Origin: Armatimonadetes bacterium UBA1398
GTDB taxonomy: Bacteria; Armatimonadota; Zipacnadia; UBA1398
Length of the DNA: 64,000 nucleotides
Direction: 5' to 3'
NCBI GenBank assembly: GCA_002305165.1
Contig: DBQI01000057.1
Span: 76,336-140,335 of the forward strand
Position numbers and translations under genes: made by a program. Shown piece after piece: positions 19,050-30,000 of this stretch (position 1 is its first letter; every line of letters starts with the position of its first letter). A model generated the notes under the pieces. It was given only the letters and a program-made list of their open reading frames with translations, was not told where the DNA came from and did not search any database.

Positions 19050-21983
19050 GTGCACGGGGAAGCACGGAGGCACCCGAGAGCGTGGGAGGCAGACGTGGCA
19101 GCGCTGATCATACTCCTGGCTACTGTGCCCCTGGCCCAAGCCGATGTGCCATCGCACTCGCCCATCACGGCATCCTCGACCATGGACGAGCGGTACCTGG
19201 CTGAGTTCGCCCTCGACGGCGACGTCTCCACCCGCTGGGCGAGCGCGTCGGCAGGGGCCGACCCGGAGTGGCTGATGCTGGACCTGGGCAGCCAGCGGCT
19301 CCTGGGTGCGCTGGCGCTCCGCTGGGAGGCGGCTTATGCGGCTCACTATGCCGTGGAGATCTCGGATGAGGGCCAGGAGTGGACCCGGGTCTACGAGCAG
19401 GCCGCTGGTGTCGGCGGAGTCGAGACCCTCCCCTCTGTGGCGCAGACGTGCCGATTCGTGCGAATCCTGTGCCTCGGCGTCGGGCCTTTCGGGCTCTACT
19501 CCCTCTGGGAGGTGGAGGGCGCGGACGAAGAGGGCCGCGAGGCGATCCGGGCGGCGCGGGCGGTGCTGGAGGAGCGGCAGGAGGCGGCGCGCGCGGTGCT
19601 CCGTGACCGGATCGCTAGCGCCTTCGGTGAGGATGGCGTCGAGGAGATCGTCTTCGCTACACGGATCCCCGCCTCGGCGGCGGATGGTCATTGGTACGCG
19701 AACTTTGGGTACTACGCGGGGAGCGTCGACCACCTCACCTACCTGCCTGGCTGGGGGCGGCTATGCGCGCTGAACCTCTCGACAGGCGAAGTCCGTGTTC
19801 TCCTGGAGGACGAGCAAGGATGCGTTCGAGACCCACAGGTTGACTCCACGGGCGGACGTGTCATCTTCTCGTACCTGCCTGCCGGCGATCGCCACTACCA
19901 TCTCTACGAGATCAGAGCCGACGGAACCGGGCTGCGCCAGCTCACCGATGGCCCGTGGGATGACATCGAGCCCACTTTCCTCCCCGATGGCGACATCATG
20001 TTCGTGTCCTCGCGGGCGAAGCGATGGGTCAACTGTTGGTTGACGCAGGTGGGGACGCTCCATCGCTGCAGGCCCGATGGCAGTGGCATACAGCTCCTCT
20101 CCAGCAACCTAGAGCACGACAACACCCCGTGGCTGCTGCACGATGGCCGGATCCTCTACACGCGCTGGGAGTACGTTGACCGCAGCCAGGTCGACTACCA
20201 CGGCCTCTGGACCATGAATCCCGATGGCACGGGCCAGATGACCTTCTTCGGCAACATGCACCCAGGCACAGTCATGATCGACGCGAAGCCGGTCCCGGGC
20301 ACCAACGAGGTCATCTCCATCTTCTCTCCTGGCCATGGCCTCATGGAGCATGCGGGCGCGCTGACGCTGTTGGACCCGGGCGACGGCCCGGACAATCGGG
20401 CGCGGGCGCGGGCCGTCGCTCCCGGCGCGAACGTCCGCGACCCGTTCGCGCTCAACCCCGACCTGTTCGTGGCCGCGGTGGATCACGAGATCCGGATCTA
20501 CGAGCGGGGCGGCACGTGGGTGCCTCTCTATGCGCTACCGCCCGAGGATGTGGCCCGCGGCCTATGGATCCATGAGCCCAGGCTCCTGCGGGCCGCGCAG
20601 GCCCCGCCCCAGATCGCGCCTCGGGTGAACCTGAGCAGAGCCGACGCAACTCTGATCCTGACCGACGTCTACCACGGCCGCAGGCTGGATGGCGTCGAAC
20701 GCGGCGAGATCACCGATCTACTCGTTATCGAGCCCCTTCCCAAGCCGATCAACTACACGGGTGGGATGGATCCACTGACCTACGGGGGCACTTTCACCCT
20801 GGAGCGGCTGGTAGGAACCGTCCCCGTGGAGCCGGACGGTTCGGCGCACTTCCGACTCCCGGCCCTGCGTAGCTTCTTCTTCGTCGCCCTCGACGCGGAT
20901 GGTCAGGCCGTCAAGCGCATGCAGTCGTTCTGCAGCCTTCAGCCGGGCGAGCAGCAGGGCTGCGTGGGGTGCCACGAGGAGCGGACTCAGACCCCCAGGG
21001 CCGGGGTGGAGCCGATGGCCGCGAGGCAGTCGCCTGAGCTTCCACGGCCGATCGAGGGGATGCCGCAGGTCTTCGACTTCCCGCGGGACATCCAGCCGAT
21101 CCTTGATGCTCACTGCCTCAGGTGCCACGACTACGTCCAGCACGAGGAGCAGGGCCCGAGGGCCGGTGGGGTGATCTTGTCCGGGGACCATGGCCCCATG
21201 TTCTCTCACAGCTACTACGAGCTGACCGTTCGCCGTCAGATCGTGGACGGGCGCAACGATCCGATCAGCAATCTAGCGCCGCGCACGATCGGCGCCGTGG
21301 CAAGTCCGCTCTGGCACAAGATCGAGCAAGGCCACCAAGGGGTTCAGCTATCCGGTCGGGAGAAGGATACCGTGCGGCTTTGGATCGAGACCGGCGCCGT
21401 CTACCCCGGCACCTACGGCGCCCTTGGCAGCGGGATGATCGGCGGCTACTACGCGAACGGGCAGGTGGGCACTGACTTCGACTGGCCGGAGGCCCACGCC
21501 GCGAGCGAGACCGTGGAGAGCCGCTGCGTCCAATGTCACCAGGGAGAGAAGGTCCTGCCCCGTAACCTGTCCGATGAGCGTGACGTCTCCTTCTGGCGTC
21601 CCGACTGGAGCGACCCGCGGCTGCCCCTCGCTCGTCACGCTGTCTGGAACCTGACGCGGCCGGAGCTTTCGTTGATGCTGCTGGCGCCCCTTGCCGCCGA
21701 CGCCGGAGGCTATGGAACGTGCCGGGAAGCCGGCGGCGCTGCTGTGTTCGCTAGCGTGGAGGACCCTGGGTACGCCGCTTTGCTGGCCCTGGCGCGCGCG
21801 GGGAAGGCAAGGCTCGAAGAGATCGGTCGGTTCGATATGCATGGTTTCCGGCCCCCTGAGCCGTATCTTCGGGAGATGGCGCGCTACGGCGTGATCGATG
21901 CGATCCCTCCCGAGGGGGAGCCGGTTGACCCATACACTCTGGACGAGAGCTACTGGCGCTCCCTGTGGTGGTCTCCCCAGTAG
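19050..21983 (+). CDS. HzsA-related multi-CxxCH exported protein with F5/8C-like and beta-propeller domains
   Basis: Exported protein of about 977 residues. After a signal region (AALIILLATVPLAQA) comes a discoidin/F5-8C-like module (about 40-150), then a PD40/TolB-type beta-propeller (about 200-470, repeats such as PDGDIMFVSSR and HDGRILYTRWEYV). A C-terminal part has three haem-binding motifs: CVGCH at 638, CLRCH at 689 and CVQCH at 826. This layout is known from hydrazine-synthase-alpha-related proteins, which are widespread in non-anammox bacteria with no assigned reaction. The GTG at 19050 follows AGGAGG by 9 bases; a GTG at 19095 with GGGAGG 5 bases upstream is a credible alternative. 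There is no hzsBC or cytochrome maturation gene in view. Covalent c-type haem is inferred from the motifs. Confidence 0.82.
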   Translation: MHGEARRHPRAWEADVAALIILLATVPLAQADVPSHSPITASSTMDERYLAEFALDGDVSTRWASASAGADPEWLMLDLGSQRLLGALALRWEAAYAAHYAVEISDEGQEWTRVYEQAAGVGGVETLPSVAQTCRFVRILCLGVGPFGLYSLWEVEGADEEGREAIRAARAVLEERQEAARAVLRDRIASAFGEDGVEEIVFATRIPASAADGHWYANFGYYAGSVDHLTYLPGWGRLCALNLSTGEVRVLLEDEQGCVRDPQVDSTGGRVIFSYLPAGDRHYHLYEIRADGTGLRQLTDGPWDDIEPTFLPDGDIMFVSSRAKRWVNCWLTQVGTLHRCRPDGSGIQLLSSNLEHDNTPWLLHDGRILYTRWEYVDRSQVDYHGLWTMNPDGTGQMTFFGNMHPGTVMIDAKPVPGTNEVISIFSPGHGLMEHAGALTLLDPGDGPDNRARARAVAPGANVRDPFALNPDLFVAAVDHEIRIYERGGTWVPLYALPPEDVARGLWIHEPRLLRAAQAPPQIAPRVNLSRADATLILTDVYHGRRLDGVERGEITDLLVIEPLPKPINYTGGMDPLTYGGTFTLERLVGTVPVEPDGSAHFRLPALRSFFFVALDADGQAVKRMQSFCSLQPGEQQGCVGCHEERTQTPRAGVEPMAARQSPELPRPIEGMPQVFDFPRDIQPILDAHCLRCHDYVQHEEQGPRAGGVILSGDHGPMFSHSYYELTVRRQIVDGRNDPISNLAPRTIGAVASPLWHKIEQGHQGVQLSGREKDTVRLWIETGAVYPGTYGALGSGMIGGYYANGQVGTDFDWPEAHAASETVESRCVQCHQGEKVLPRNLSDERDVSFWRPDWSDPRLPLARHAVWNLTRPELSLMLLAPLAADAGGYGTCREAGGAAVFASVEDPGYAALLALARAGKARLEEIGRFDMHGFRPPEPYLREMARYGVIDAIPPEGEPVDPYTLDESYWRSLWWSPQ

Positions 21984-22115
21984 CGCAACTACCACCCCTT
22001 GGAGTGAACCCGCCACTGCACTGGGCTCGACATCCTTACCTTGCTGGGGGAAACTGTCGCCTCGGCGACACCGTCCCATGGGTGTGCCCCAAGCACGGAT
22101 CGAGGACGGATAGAC

Positions 22116-23609
22116 TTGGCGACTAGACCGCTCGACTCGGACGAGCCGAGCGAACAACAGCCCCTTCCCCCCACGCGGCCATCCCGGGTGCTGATGCACA
22201 GCCTGAGGTACATCACCCTGGCGTGGGCCTTTGGCGCTGCGTGGATGTACATAACCACCGGAGCCGCCCTAACCCGGGCCGCCCAGTTGTTTGGCATGCC
22301 TGCCTTCGGCTTCGGCCTTCTGGCGGCGCTCCCGTACGCCGGCAGCTTGATGCAGGTGCCCGCCAGCTACCTCATCGAGAAGTACGGCCACCGGAAGCCC
22401 GTTTTCCTGGTCAGCGGCCTCGTGCATCGTGCCCTGTGGTTCGCCATCGCCGCCATTCCATGGCTCATCCCGCCCGAGGCGTGGTGGATCGCGCTCCTGG
22501 TTCTGCTGGCGAGCTCCAGCTTCCTGGGCCACGTGTCCTCGCCCGGGGTAATGGCCTGGTTTGGTGACGTCATTCCCCGGCCTGTTCGCGGGCGGTACTT
22601 TTCGCGCCGCATGCAGGTGGGTCAGCTGACTGGTCTCATGGCGACACTGCTCGTTGGGTGGGCATTGGACCGCACCGGCGCCGTAGACGAGCACAGCCTC
22701 CGGGTCACCGTAAGCGCGCTGTTCGCCGTCGCGGCGCTTGTGGGCGTCATCGACTACCTGCTCCTCGTCCGGCTTCCTGACCCATCGCCAGACCCGCCGA
22801 GTCCTAAGCTGAGCCTCCTAAGCATGATCAAGGCGCCGCTCGCCGATAGGCGCTTCCGACGCTACCTCGGGTTCAACATGACCTTGACCTTCAGCCTGGG
22901 CTACGTGGGGCAGTTCATCTGGCTCTACGTCTTCGATGTGGTCGAGATGACCAACGCCCAGGCGAACCTGATGCTGGTCGGCATCCCGCTGATCATATCG
23001 ATGCTCAGTGTCCGCTTCTGGGGGAATCTCATCGATCAGCACGGTCGGCTCCCCGTGCTGGCCGTGTGCGGTGTGTGCATCATCTTCGGAGGGGCTTCGT
23101 GGGTTTTCGTCACCAAGGAGAGCTGGTGGCTGGGCTACTCCGCGTCGACCATCTCCATGTTCGCGTTCCCAGGGATGGATCTGGCGAACCTGAACCTCCT
23201 GCTCGGCCTGACCCGTCCCCCCGGCACGCGCCGTCAGAACAGCGCCTACCTCGCAGTGAACAGCGTGGCGATCGCTGTGGCGGGCATGCTCAGCGGCGTC
23301 TTCGGGGGGCTCGTTGCGCGGAACCTCGAGGGTTGGACGGGCTCACTCTTCGGATGGCCGCTCACCTACCATGGACTGCTGCTTCTGATCTCCTCAGCCT
23401 TGCGCGGCCTGTCGCTGCTCTGGCTCATCGGAATGGAAGACCAGGGCGCGCACAGTACGCGCATGGCGATCCGTCAGGTGCGCGCCAATATCTACTCGAA
23501 CATGCAGCAGGCGTTCCTGCTGCCCATGCGTCGGCTGGGCAGTATGCGCCGCAACACTTTCCGCGTGCGTGGCTTTCTGGCGGTGCCTCGCATCGGTCGC
23601 ACCAGGTAG
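22116..23609 (+). CDS. Major facilitator superfamily (MFS) transporter
   Basis: Polytopic permease of about 497 residues with 12 predicted membrane segments. MFS features include the A-motif-like loop IEKYGHRKPVF after helix 2 and PRPVRGRYFSRR in the loop typical of sugar or AraJ-like carriers, plus a charged central loop (PDPSPDPPSPKLS). The start is uncertain. The TTG at 22116 has GAGG about 10 bases upstream and leaves a 26-residue hydrophilic leader; an in-frame TTG at 22041 would add 25 residues. It is co-directional with the HzsA-related gene (132-base gap) and with the aminotransferase 136 bases downstream. Substrate unknown. Confidence 0.88.
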   Translation: MATRPLDSDEPSEQQPLPPTRPSRVLMHSLRYITLAWAFGAAWMYITTGAALTRAAQLFGMPAFGFGLLAALPYAGSLMQVPASYLIEKYGHRKPVFLVSGLVHRALWFAIAAIPWLIPPEAWWIALLVLLASSSFLGHVSSPGVMAWFGDVIPRPVRGRYFSRRMQVGQLTGLMATLLVGWALDRTGAVDEHSLRVTVSALFAVAALVGVIDYLLLVRLPDPSPDPPSPKLSLLSMIKAPLADRRFRRYLGFNMTLTFSLGYVGQFIWLYVFDVVEMTNAQANLMLVGIPLIISMLSVRFWGNLIDQHGRLPVLAVCGVCIIFGGASWVFVTKESWWLGYSASTISMFAFPGMDLANLNLLLGLTRPPGTRRQNSAYLAVNSVAIAVAGMLSGVFGGLVARNLEGWTGSLFGWPLTYHGLLLLISSALRGLSLLWLIGMEDQGAHSTRMAIRQVRANIYSNMQQAFLLPMRRLGSMRRNTFRVRGFLAVPRIGRTR

Positions 23610-23745
23610 CTCACTGCGATGGAGCGCCTCTTGCAGCCAGTTCGCGCGGGCACGGAGCCCCTTGCGGCCGCGCGCGGCGCGGAGTATGGTCATTCGTTGC
23701 ACGCGGGCCTGGCGCCCGCCTCTGGGAAGCGAGGTGCGCGCTTAT

Positions 23746-24975
23746 ATGGGCGTCTTGGCGATCACGGGTGGCACTCCGGTGCGCACAGACCCGTGGCCCA
23801 CGTGGCCAATGAGTGGCGACGTGGAGGAGAGCGGCCTCCTTGAGGTGCTCCGCTCTGGGGCGTGGGGCAGTCAGTACGGCAAGTGCACCGAACGCTTCGA
23901 GGTGGGCTTCGGCAAGATCGCGGGGACGCGGCACTGCATCGCGACCACCACGGGCACGGCTGCTCTAGAGATCGCTTTCCAGGCGGTGGGGGTGGGCTGC
24001 GGCGACGAGGTGATCGTGCCCGCTTACACCTTCATGGCGACCGCCACCGCCGCTCTGGCCGTCTTCGCCAAGCCCGTCTTCGTTGACGTCAGTGCGGACA
24101 CGTGGACCCTCGACCCCGCTGCTGTAGAGGCCGCGATCACCCCGCGCACTAAGGCGATCGTCCCCGTCCACGTTGCGGGCAACCCGTGCCGCATGGACGA
24201 GATCATGAGCATTGCACGGGAGCACGAGGTCGCGGTGGTGGAGGACGCGGCCCAGGCCCACGGGGGGATGTACAGAGGCCGACCGCTGGGCTCCGTGGGC
24301 GATGTCGCCTGCTTCAGCTTTCAGGCAAGCAAGAACGTGAGCAGTGGTGAGGGCGGCGCCATCACCACCAACGACGACCGCATCGCCGAACGCTGCCGGC
24401 GTATCTACAATTGCGGCCGTCCGCGTGACCCCGAGATCGACGCAGGCCCCGTGATCGGGACCAATGAGCGGATGACCGAGTTCCAGGCGGCCGTGCTCCT
24501 GGGGCAGCTGGAGCGGCTGGCTGAGCAGACCAAGACGCGTCAGGCCAGCGCCCGCCGTCTGCACGAACTCCTCGAGGGTGTGGAGGGCGTGAGCGGGGTG
24601 GCTATCCCAGGTGAGGGCTCGGCGAGCGCCGTCCATCTGTTCCTCGTCAACTACGATCCCGCGGCGTTCGCCGGCCTTCCGAAGGCCAAGATGCTCGAGG
24701 CGCTTGCTGCCGAGAACACGCCCGCGGCGCCTGGCTATACACCGATCCATCGCCTGGGCATGTTCGCGCGAGACAGCACGGGGCGCTCTGTGGCGGAGCG
24801 TGACACGGGTATGGAGCTGGACTTCTCGGGCACAGTATGTCCGTTTGCCGAGCGGATCTGCGGGGAGTACGGTTTCTGGATCTACCAGAAGCCGTTCCTG
24901 GCAGGCCCCGAGGCCATCGAGGACTACGCCCGAGCGCTGCTCAAGATCCAGAGGAACGCATCCGAACTGCTGTAG
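23746..24975 (+). CDS. DegT/DnrJ/EryC1/StrS-type PLP aminotransferase
   Basis: A 409-residue PLP enzyme of the sugar aminotransferase family, which aminates nucleotide-linked keto-sugars, although the family also holds dehydratases and regulators. Family motifs are in place: TTTGTAALEIA (phosphate-binding loop), PAYTFMATATA, VEDAAQAHG and SFQASKNVSSGEGG, whose Lys is the Schiff-base residue, then NERMTEFQAAVL. The start ATG at 23746 matches the usual family N-terminus (LAITGGTPVRT); longer in-frame starts overlap low-quality sequence. Distance to the MFS gene is 136 bases. No NDP-sugar biosynthesis genes lie nearby, so the substrate is open. A strong hairpin ends the unit. Confidence 0.92.
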   Translation: MGVLAITGGTPVRTDPWPTWPMSGDVEESGLLEVLRSGAWGSQYGKCTERFEVGFGKIAGTRHCIATTTGTAALEIAFQAVGVGCGDEVIVPAYTFMATATAALAVFAKPVFVDVSADTWTLDPAAVEAAITPRTKAIVPVHVAGNPCRMDEIMSIAREHEVAVVEDAAQAHGGMYRGRPLGSVGDVACFSFQASKNVSSGEGGAITTNDDRIAERCRRIYNCGRPRDPEIDAGPVIGTNERMTEFQAAVLLGQLERLAEQTKTRQASARRLHELLEGVEGVSGVAIPGEGSASAVHLFLVNYDPAAFAGLPKAKMLEALAAENTPAAPGYTPIHRLGMFARDSTGRSVAERDTGMELDFSGTVCPFAERICGEYGFWIYQKPFLAGPEAIEDYARALLKIQRNASELL

Positions 24976-24983
24976 ACGGTGAA

Positions 24984-25018
24984 GCTGTTCCGGCCCACGG
25001 TCGGTGGGCCGGAACAGC
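24984..25018. terminator. 15-bp perfect hairpin, bidirectional terminator
   Basis: GCTGTTCCGGCCCAC (24984-24998) pairs without mismatch with 25004-25018 around a 5-base loop (GGTCG). It lies 8 bases after the aminotransferase stop and 5 bases before the end of the converging OPT-like gene, so it probably terminates both. Confidence 0.85.
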
Positions 25019-25023
25019 GCTGA

Positions 25024-27060
25024 CTAGTACGGGAACTGCTTCACAGACCGGATAACCATCGCGAGGGCCGAGCCGGCCATACTCATCAGGCCCATCCCAC
25101 ACGCGAACCCCGCCATGAGTACCGGAGCCCAGAGTTTCCACTGCCTCCGGCCATAGCGCTTCTCGAAGTAGAAGCGGCTGAGCAAGGCGCCTACGAGTTG
25201 CAGGATGATGCCGTGAGGCATCTGTCCGGTGCCCCGAATGAGCCCATAGATAAACATCGTGGGCATTCGGAAACTCGCCAGGATGGTGTAACCACCCATT
25301 GCCAGACCCAGCCAGATGAAGATGACTCGCACCTTGTCGGGACGGAACACGGCGTCGCGGAAGAATGTCGAGTCCTCGCCCGTGGCCGTGAACCACAGGG
25401 CCTGCTGCATGGACTCCAAGGGCCACATCTTCTGGGCGTAGGGGTACGCCTGGGAGGGGATGGGTTGGAGTCGCCAGATGAACTGCCAGAAGAGGAAGCT
25501 GGTACCGAGGATCAGAGGGAACATGAGGATCTCGGCCTTGATGACCGAGGTCATCCGCGTTCCGGTGAGCTCGACGGTGCGGAAGAACTGGGCCTGGGGC
25601 CCCATGTCGCCCAGCGGGATCGGGGCGAACCAGATGTCAACCCCACGGTAACCTGAGAGGATGAAGCTGATCTCGCGGACCATGGGGATGGCGATGCCCT
25701 GGCCGATCAGACCCGTGAGCCGGGCGCTGATGTACGACATGACCGGGGTGTAGAAGAAGCCGAAGAACAGCAGCCACCACATGGGGAACCGCGGGATCAG
25801 TATGCGACAGATGACCACGAGGCAGGCCACGGACACCAGGTAGAAGGCGATGCAGAGCCAGATGGGGATGTCCCCTCTGGCCGCGCCCGTGACGCCCATC
25901 TCCTCCCGACGCTTGATGTCGCCTGCCTTCTTGGCCATGTAGAGGTTCTTGCCAACCTCCCAGAAGCCGATGATCCCAATGGCGATAGCGACACCGATCC
26001 CGGCGGGCAGCCAGTAGTCTTGCCAAGCCACGAAGGTGGTCTGAACGGTATCCATCCCAGGCTCGTAGTGGGGCATGTTGCCGGTTCGAACCAGGTGTGG
26101 GTTCACGAACATCGCGATCAAACTGGCGGCAGCCGTGCCCATCACGGCCCAGAAGGGGACGATGAAGCCGGATAGGATGCCGCTGACGTCGGTGGCGATA
26201 CCCGTGGGCCAGCCGGGCAGGATCTTCTCGGTGCGCGTCGTGAGGTCGATGAAGGGGATGGGGATGAGCTGTATTGGGTTGCTCAGCACCGATCCCGACA
26301 GAATCGGTATGAACAGGTAGAAAACGGACCACGCGAGCCCGATGACCGCTCCGACAGAGAAGATGTGCCAGCGCCAGGTTTCGCGCTTCTGAGTCTGCTC
26401 GGCAAGAGCGGTGGAGCCCTGCGCCGCAATGGGCGCGAAGGGGAACGGGAGTCGCTCTATGTCCGAGGTGATGCGGAACAGGATGAAACCGAGCCCAACC
26501 CACTGCAGACGCCCGATGATCTGGCCCAACACGAGCAGGCCGATGGGCACCAGCCAGTCGGCGTGGACGAAGGTGCGCTCGATGATGCCAGGCGAGTCGG
26601 GTTTCGGCACGACCCACTCAGGTATGCCGGCGGCGATCCCGAAGCCCTTGGCGGCTGGCGAACTCGCGAAGTACTGGGTCCATACGAGGTTCGCGAAGGG
26701 GCCTCCCGCGCGGCCGCTGCCCACCATGGTGGTAAGCGCGGCGGCCACGTAGAAGAGTATGTACACTTCTTGCCGCGTGAGCTTCTGGAACGATCGCCGG
26801 GCGACCTCAGTGAATAGGATGATGGTGACCCACTCGGCCGCGGCGCTGATGCCGACGCCAGCCACCAGCCCCAGGTAGATGGACGAGGGGATCATGATGA
26901 AGCAGATAAACAGGGCGCCGATGATCGTCCGCCGGTTGAACCCATCCTCGAAGGTGGATGGGACCTCCATTAGGGAGCGGTACTCCTCGAGCTCCCTATC
27001 GACGTACGGGCGTCTGCCCTGCTTCGGCTCTTCGCTCTCTATAGGTTCCTTCTCAGCCAA
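25024..27060 (-). CDS. Polytopic membrane protein, OPT/DUF6785-like
   Basis: A 678-residue integral membrane protein with about 14 hydrophobic segments and a charged N-terminus (MAEKEPIESEEPKQGRR). The sequence pattern resembles OPT-type peptide/metal transporters and the DUF6785/DUF6784 proteins: an early RRTIIGALFICFIMIPSS helix, a loop rich in PFPFAPIAAQGS, and a late RVIFIWLGLAMGGYTILAS. TTG start with GAGG 5 bases before it. It is the last gene of a three-gene operon; the fusion protein upstream ends 36 bases before its start. The other outer gene (32075-34111) is also exactly 678 residues and may be a distant relative. Transport substrate unknown. Confidence 0.72.
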   Translation of the reverse strand: MAEKEPIESEEPKQGRRPYVDRELEEYRSLMEVPSTFEDGFNRRTIIGALFICFIMIPSSIYLGLVAGVGISAAAEWVTIILFTEVARRSFQKLTRQEVYILFYVAAALTTMVGSGRAGGPFANLVWTQYFASSPAAKGFGIAAGIPEWVVPKPDSPGIIERTFVHADWLVPIGLLVLGQIIGRLQWVGLGFILFRITSDIERLPFPFAPIAAQGSTALAEQTQKRETWRWHIFSVGAVIGLAWSVFYLFIPILSGSVLSNPIQLIPIPFIDLTTRTEKILPGWPTGIATDVSGILSGFIVPFWAVMGTAAASLIAMFVNPHLVRTGNMPHYEPGMDTVQTTFVAWQDYWLPAGIGVAIAIGIIGFWEVGKNLYMAKKAGDIKRREEMGVTGAARGDIPIWLCIAFYLVSVACLVVICRILIPRFPMWWLLFFGFFYTPVMSYISARLTGLIGQGIAIPMVREISFILSGYRGVDIWFAPIPLGDMGPQAQFFRTVELTGTRMTSVIKAEILMFPLILGTSFLFWQFIWRLQPIPSQAYPYAQKMWPLESMQQALWFTATGEDSTFFRDAVFRPDKVRVIFIWLGLAMGGYTILASFRMPTMFIYGLIRGTGQMPHGIILQLVGALLSRFYFEKRYGRRQWKLWAPVLMAGFACGMGLMSMAGSALAMVIRSVKQFPY

Positions 27061-27096
27061 GCTCGCCTCGAGCCTCCCCTCGTACCCGTCCTCGCG

Positions 27097-30000
27097 CTAG
27101 TCTGCAGCGGTTGGTTCGGGCTGCTTCTCCTCGTCGGCGGATGGTCCGTTGCCCTGAGCAGTCTTCAGCATCGCGACCAGTTCGGGGTCGCCGACACCGA
27201 TCTCCATCTCCCGCTCGATGTACGGCTTCCGTGTCTCCAGGTTGAACGTCCGCCAGAGGAGGAACTGCTGCCTCAGGATGGTGAGCAGGTTGCGCGTGAG
27301 CCGGATCCACGAAGCCTCGTCCCCATCCTCACGCTTGATGAGGGCGAAGAAGCCGTAGGAGCCTTCGCCCATCTCGGGCGTGGGCTGGGAGATGATCGTG
27401 AACCGCTCCCGTACGCCCAGATCGTAGGGCGCCAGCCAGAGAGTAGCCGAGAGCTGGTAGCAGTCGCCGTCCACCTCGTCGACCGTGATCGGCATCTCCG
27501 CCAAGTGCACGTTGTCCGCGGAGAACTGGCCCGTGGAGTACTCAACATGGGCTGATAGATAGTCGTGTATGAACACGTTCAGACCACGCACATCGCCCCG
27601 AGTCGAGGAGAAGGGCAGGTCGATGGCGAGCACACCCTCCTTGGGGTCCACCATGCGCCAGCGACGGTCGATGCCGGGCGTCGCCAGCCGGGAGGCCATC
27701 TGAGCCGGATAGGCCGTCGAGGCGAGTACGGTCAGCATAACGATGATGATGGTAGCCACGGCCGACACGGACGAGTAGTTGAGACTCAGTGCGCCCCCGA
27801 AGAGGTTCCACATCACCACGAATTTGGAGAGTGTCTGGCCCACCAGATAGCCACAAACCGCGCCCAGAACCGCGTACACCAGCGCTTCAGCCACGAAGAG
27901 GGAGGCTACGTGAACCGGCGCTAGGCCGAGGCTGGAGAAGATGCCGATCTCCCGGGTTCGCTCGTAGACCGAACCGAGCATGGTGTTCAGCACGATGAGG
28001 GCCGCGATGAACAGCGGAACGAGCACGCTGCCCGCGCCCTGCACGTCCTTCCGCTGCCGGGTGCTGAGCAGGTAGTTGTCGTCGCCTACTCGTGCGTAGA
28101 CATTGAGTTCGATGCGCTGGAGGAGACTCGGGATCGCCTCGCGCAACCGTTCCTCATCCTCGAACTTCACGGCGATGGAGCGCAGTGTCCCGCCCGCATC
28201 GAGGGCGAAGTCAAGGTTCACAAACCCCACAAGGTCGGGAGGTAGATGGGTATAGCGCTCGATGGCGTCCTCGCCACCTCCCTGGGCGCTGCCCCCCTCA
28301 CGACGCTGCTGCTGCATGCTCTGGTAGTCGACGGGGGTGATCTCCTCGGAGTCGACGTCCTTGATCTCCGAGACCTGGAGCTTGCCATCATCCTCAAGTA
28401 GGCCGGACGCTCCGGCCCCTGCCTGCTTGGCGTCGACGATGCCAATGAGCTCGGCTCCCCACCCGAGCACTTGAACTTCAGCCCCCGGACGATCGGGTGT
28501 CGCCACATCGTCCGGCGTCAGCCCCAGGATGGTGCACATATGAGCGGGGAGGATGCACTTGGGGCCACGGTCGGTCGGCTCGAACCAGCGCCCGTGGATC
28601 AGCGTCTGATCGATACCCGTGACCTCCTTCTCCTGGGGAGAAAGCCCCACGAGGGCCCGAGCATCGATGGACAGGTCGCCGTACTCGAGAGGAACAAAGC
28701 TCACGTTGCCCACCTGGGAGGCGATATACCAAGCTCGGGGCGCGATCGTGACATCCGGCCGGTTCTCGAACTCGTTCTCCAGGATGCGGCGCGCGGGCAG
28801 GCCGAGCGGCTCCCACTGGAGTTGTCTGATCAGGAGCCCTTGATAGGCGCCACCCGGATCGGTGGGCCTCCAATTGAGCTTCACCTCTTCAACAACGGAG
28901 GTGAAGCTGATCACCGTAAAGGTGAGAAGAATGAGCGTCACGCACGTGAGGGCGGTCCGCGTCTTACGGCGACGCATGTTCGCGACGCCCAAGCTGAAGG
29001 CGGTTCCGGAGGCGGACAGGCGGCCGACGTCCGTCTCCCGGACGCCTGTGACCTGCTGGCGCAGCAGCCTCATGCGGTGGTCAAACTGGCTAACGATGAG
29101 GCTGGAGACCATCACCGCCAGGGCGAGCATTATGAAGGCCAGCAGCACGATGATCGGCTGCTTGGTGAGCTCGAAGGCGGGGTGCACGAACCACAGCACC
29201 ATGAAGATGATGATGAAGAAGCCCGTGGCGCCCGCGACCTGCTTGACGATGTGGGGCGAAGCCAGGAACAGCCGCTCCATGAAGTACGCGAACGGAATGA
29301 GCAGCGCTAGGTAGAAGATGACGGCCTTCACGACGTCTGTCGTCGTCTTCATAACGTCGGGATAGACGCGCATCTCGTAGGCGAGCGCGGTACGGACACT
29401 GGACAGGAAGCTCGCGTAGTCGTAGCTCTCCAGCGCCGCCTCGGCCTGGTCTATGTAGAGCTTGGCATCGCTGTGCATGTCCGAGGAGCGCTTGTTCTTG
29501 ATGCCGTACCGGGTCAGTGTCTGTATGCGGTGTTCGTCTATAGCCCACAGGTCGTTCACGACGTACCACGGCGTGGGCGTCAGATGCGGGTTCTCGGTGA
29601 AGTTGTAGCCGCGGCCCGTGGGGTAATCGGCGTCGGCATTGAGCAGGATAAACCGCATGCCGAGCGCTCCCGCGCCGAGCAGGAGCTTCAGGTGCTCCTC
29701 GTCGTACTCGGCCGCCTCGTTCTGTTGGCCTCCGACGAACTCGCGGGCGGCGAAAACGGTCGCGACCGGCTCGAAGTAGGAGGTCCAGGCGGGAGTCGGC
29801 TCGGGCAGGGCATATCCGAACTGCAGTGGCGCGGAGTCAGTCACCGAATCCAGAACGCTGATGCTTCCGAGGAGCATGAACTGCCGCTGGTCCACAATAT
29901 CGAAGAGGTTCGTGGTCGCGCAGTTGAAGACGGTGATCTTCCAGTCCTTGGTGGCGGCGTCGATGTCCTGCTGCAGCGGCCGCAGCGTCTCACCGTTGGG

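Noticed and set aside
17682..19733. 683-codon minus-strand open frame opposite the histidine kinase
   Set aside because: It is antisense to a kinase with all conserved boxes, and its translation is His/Arg/Leu-rich without a domain. Long antisense frames are common in high-GC DNA.
22041..22115. Earlier TTG start for the MFS gene
   Set aside because: No SD precedes it and the added 25 residues are non-conserved; kept as an alternative only.
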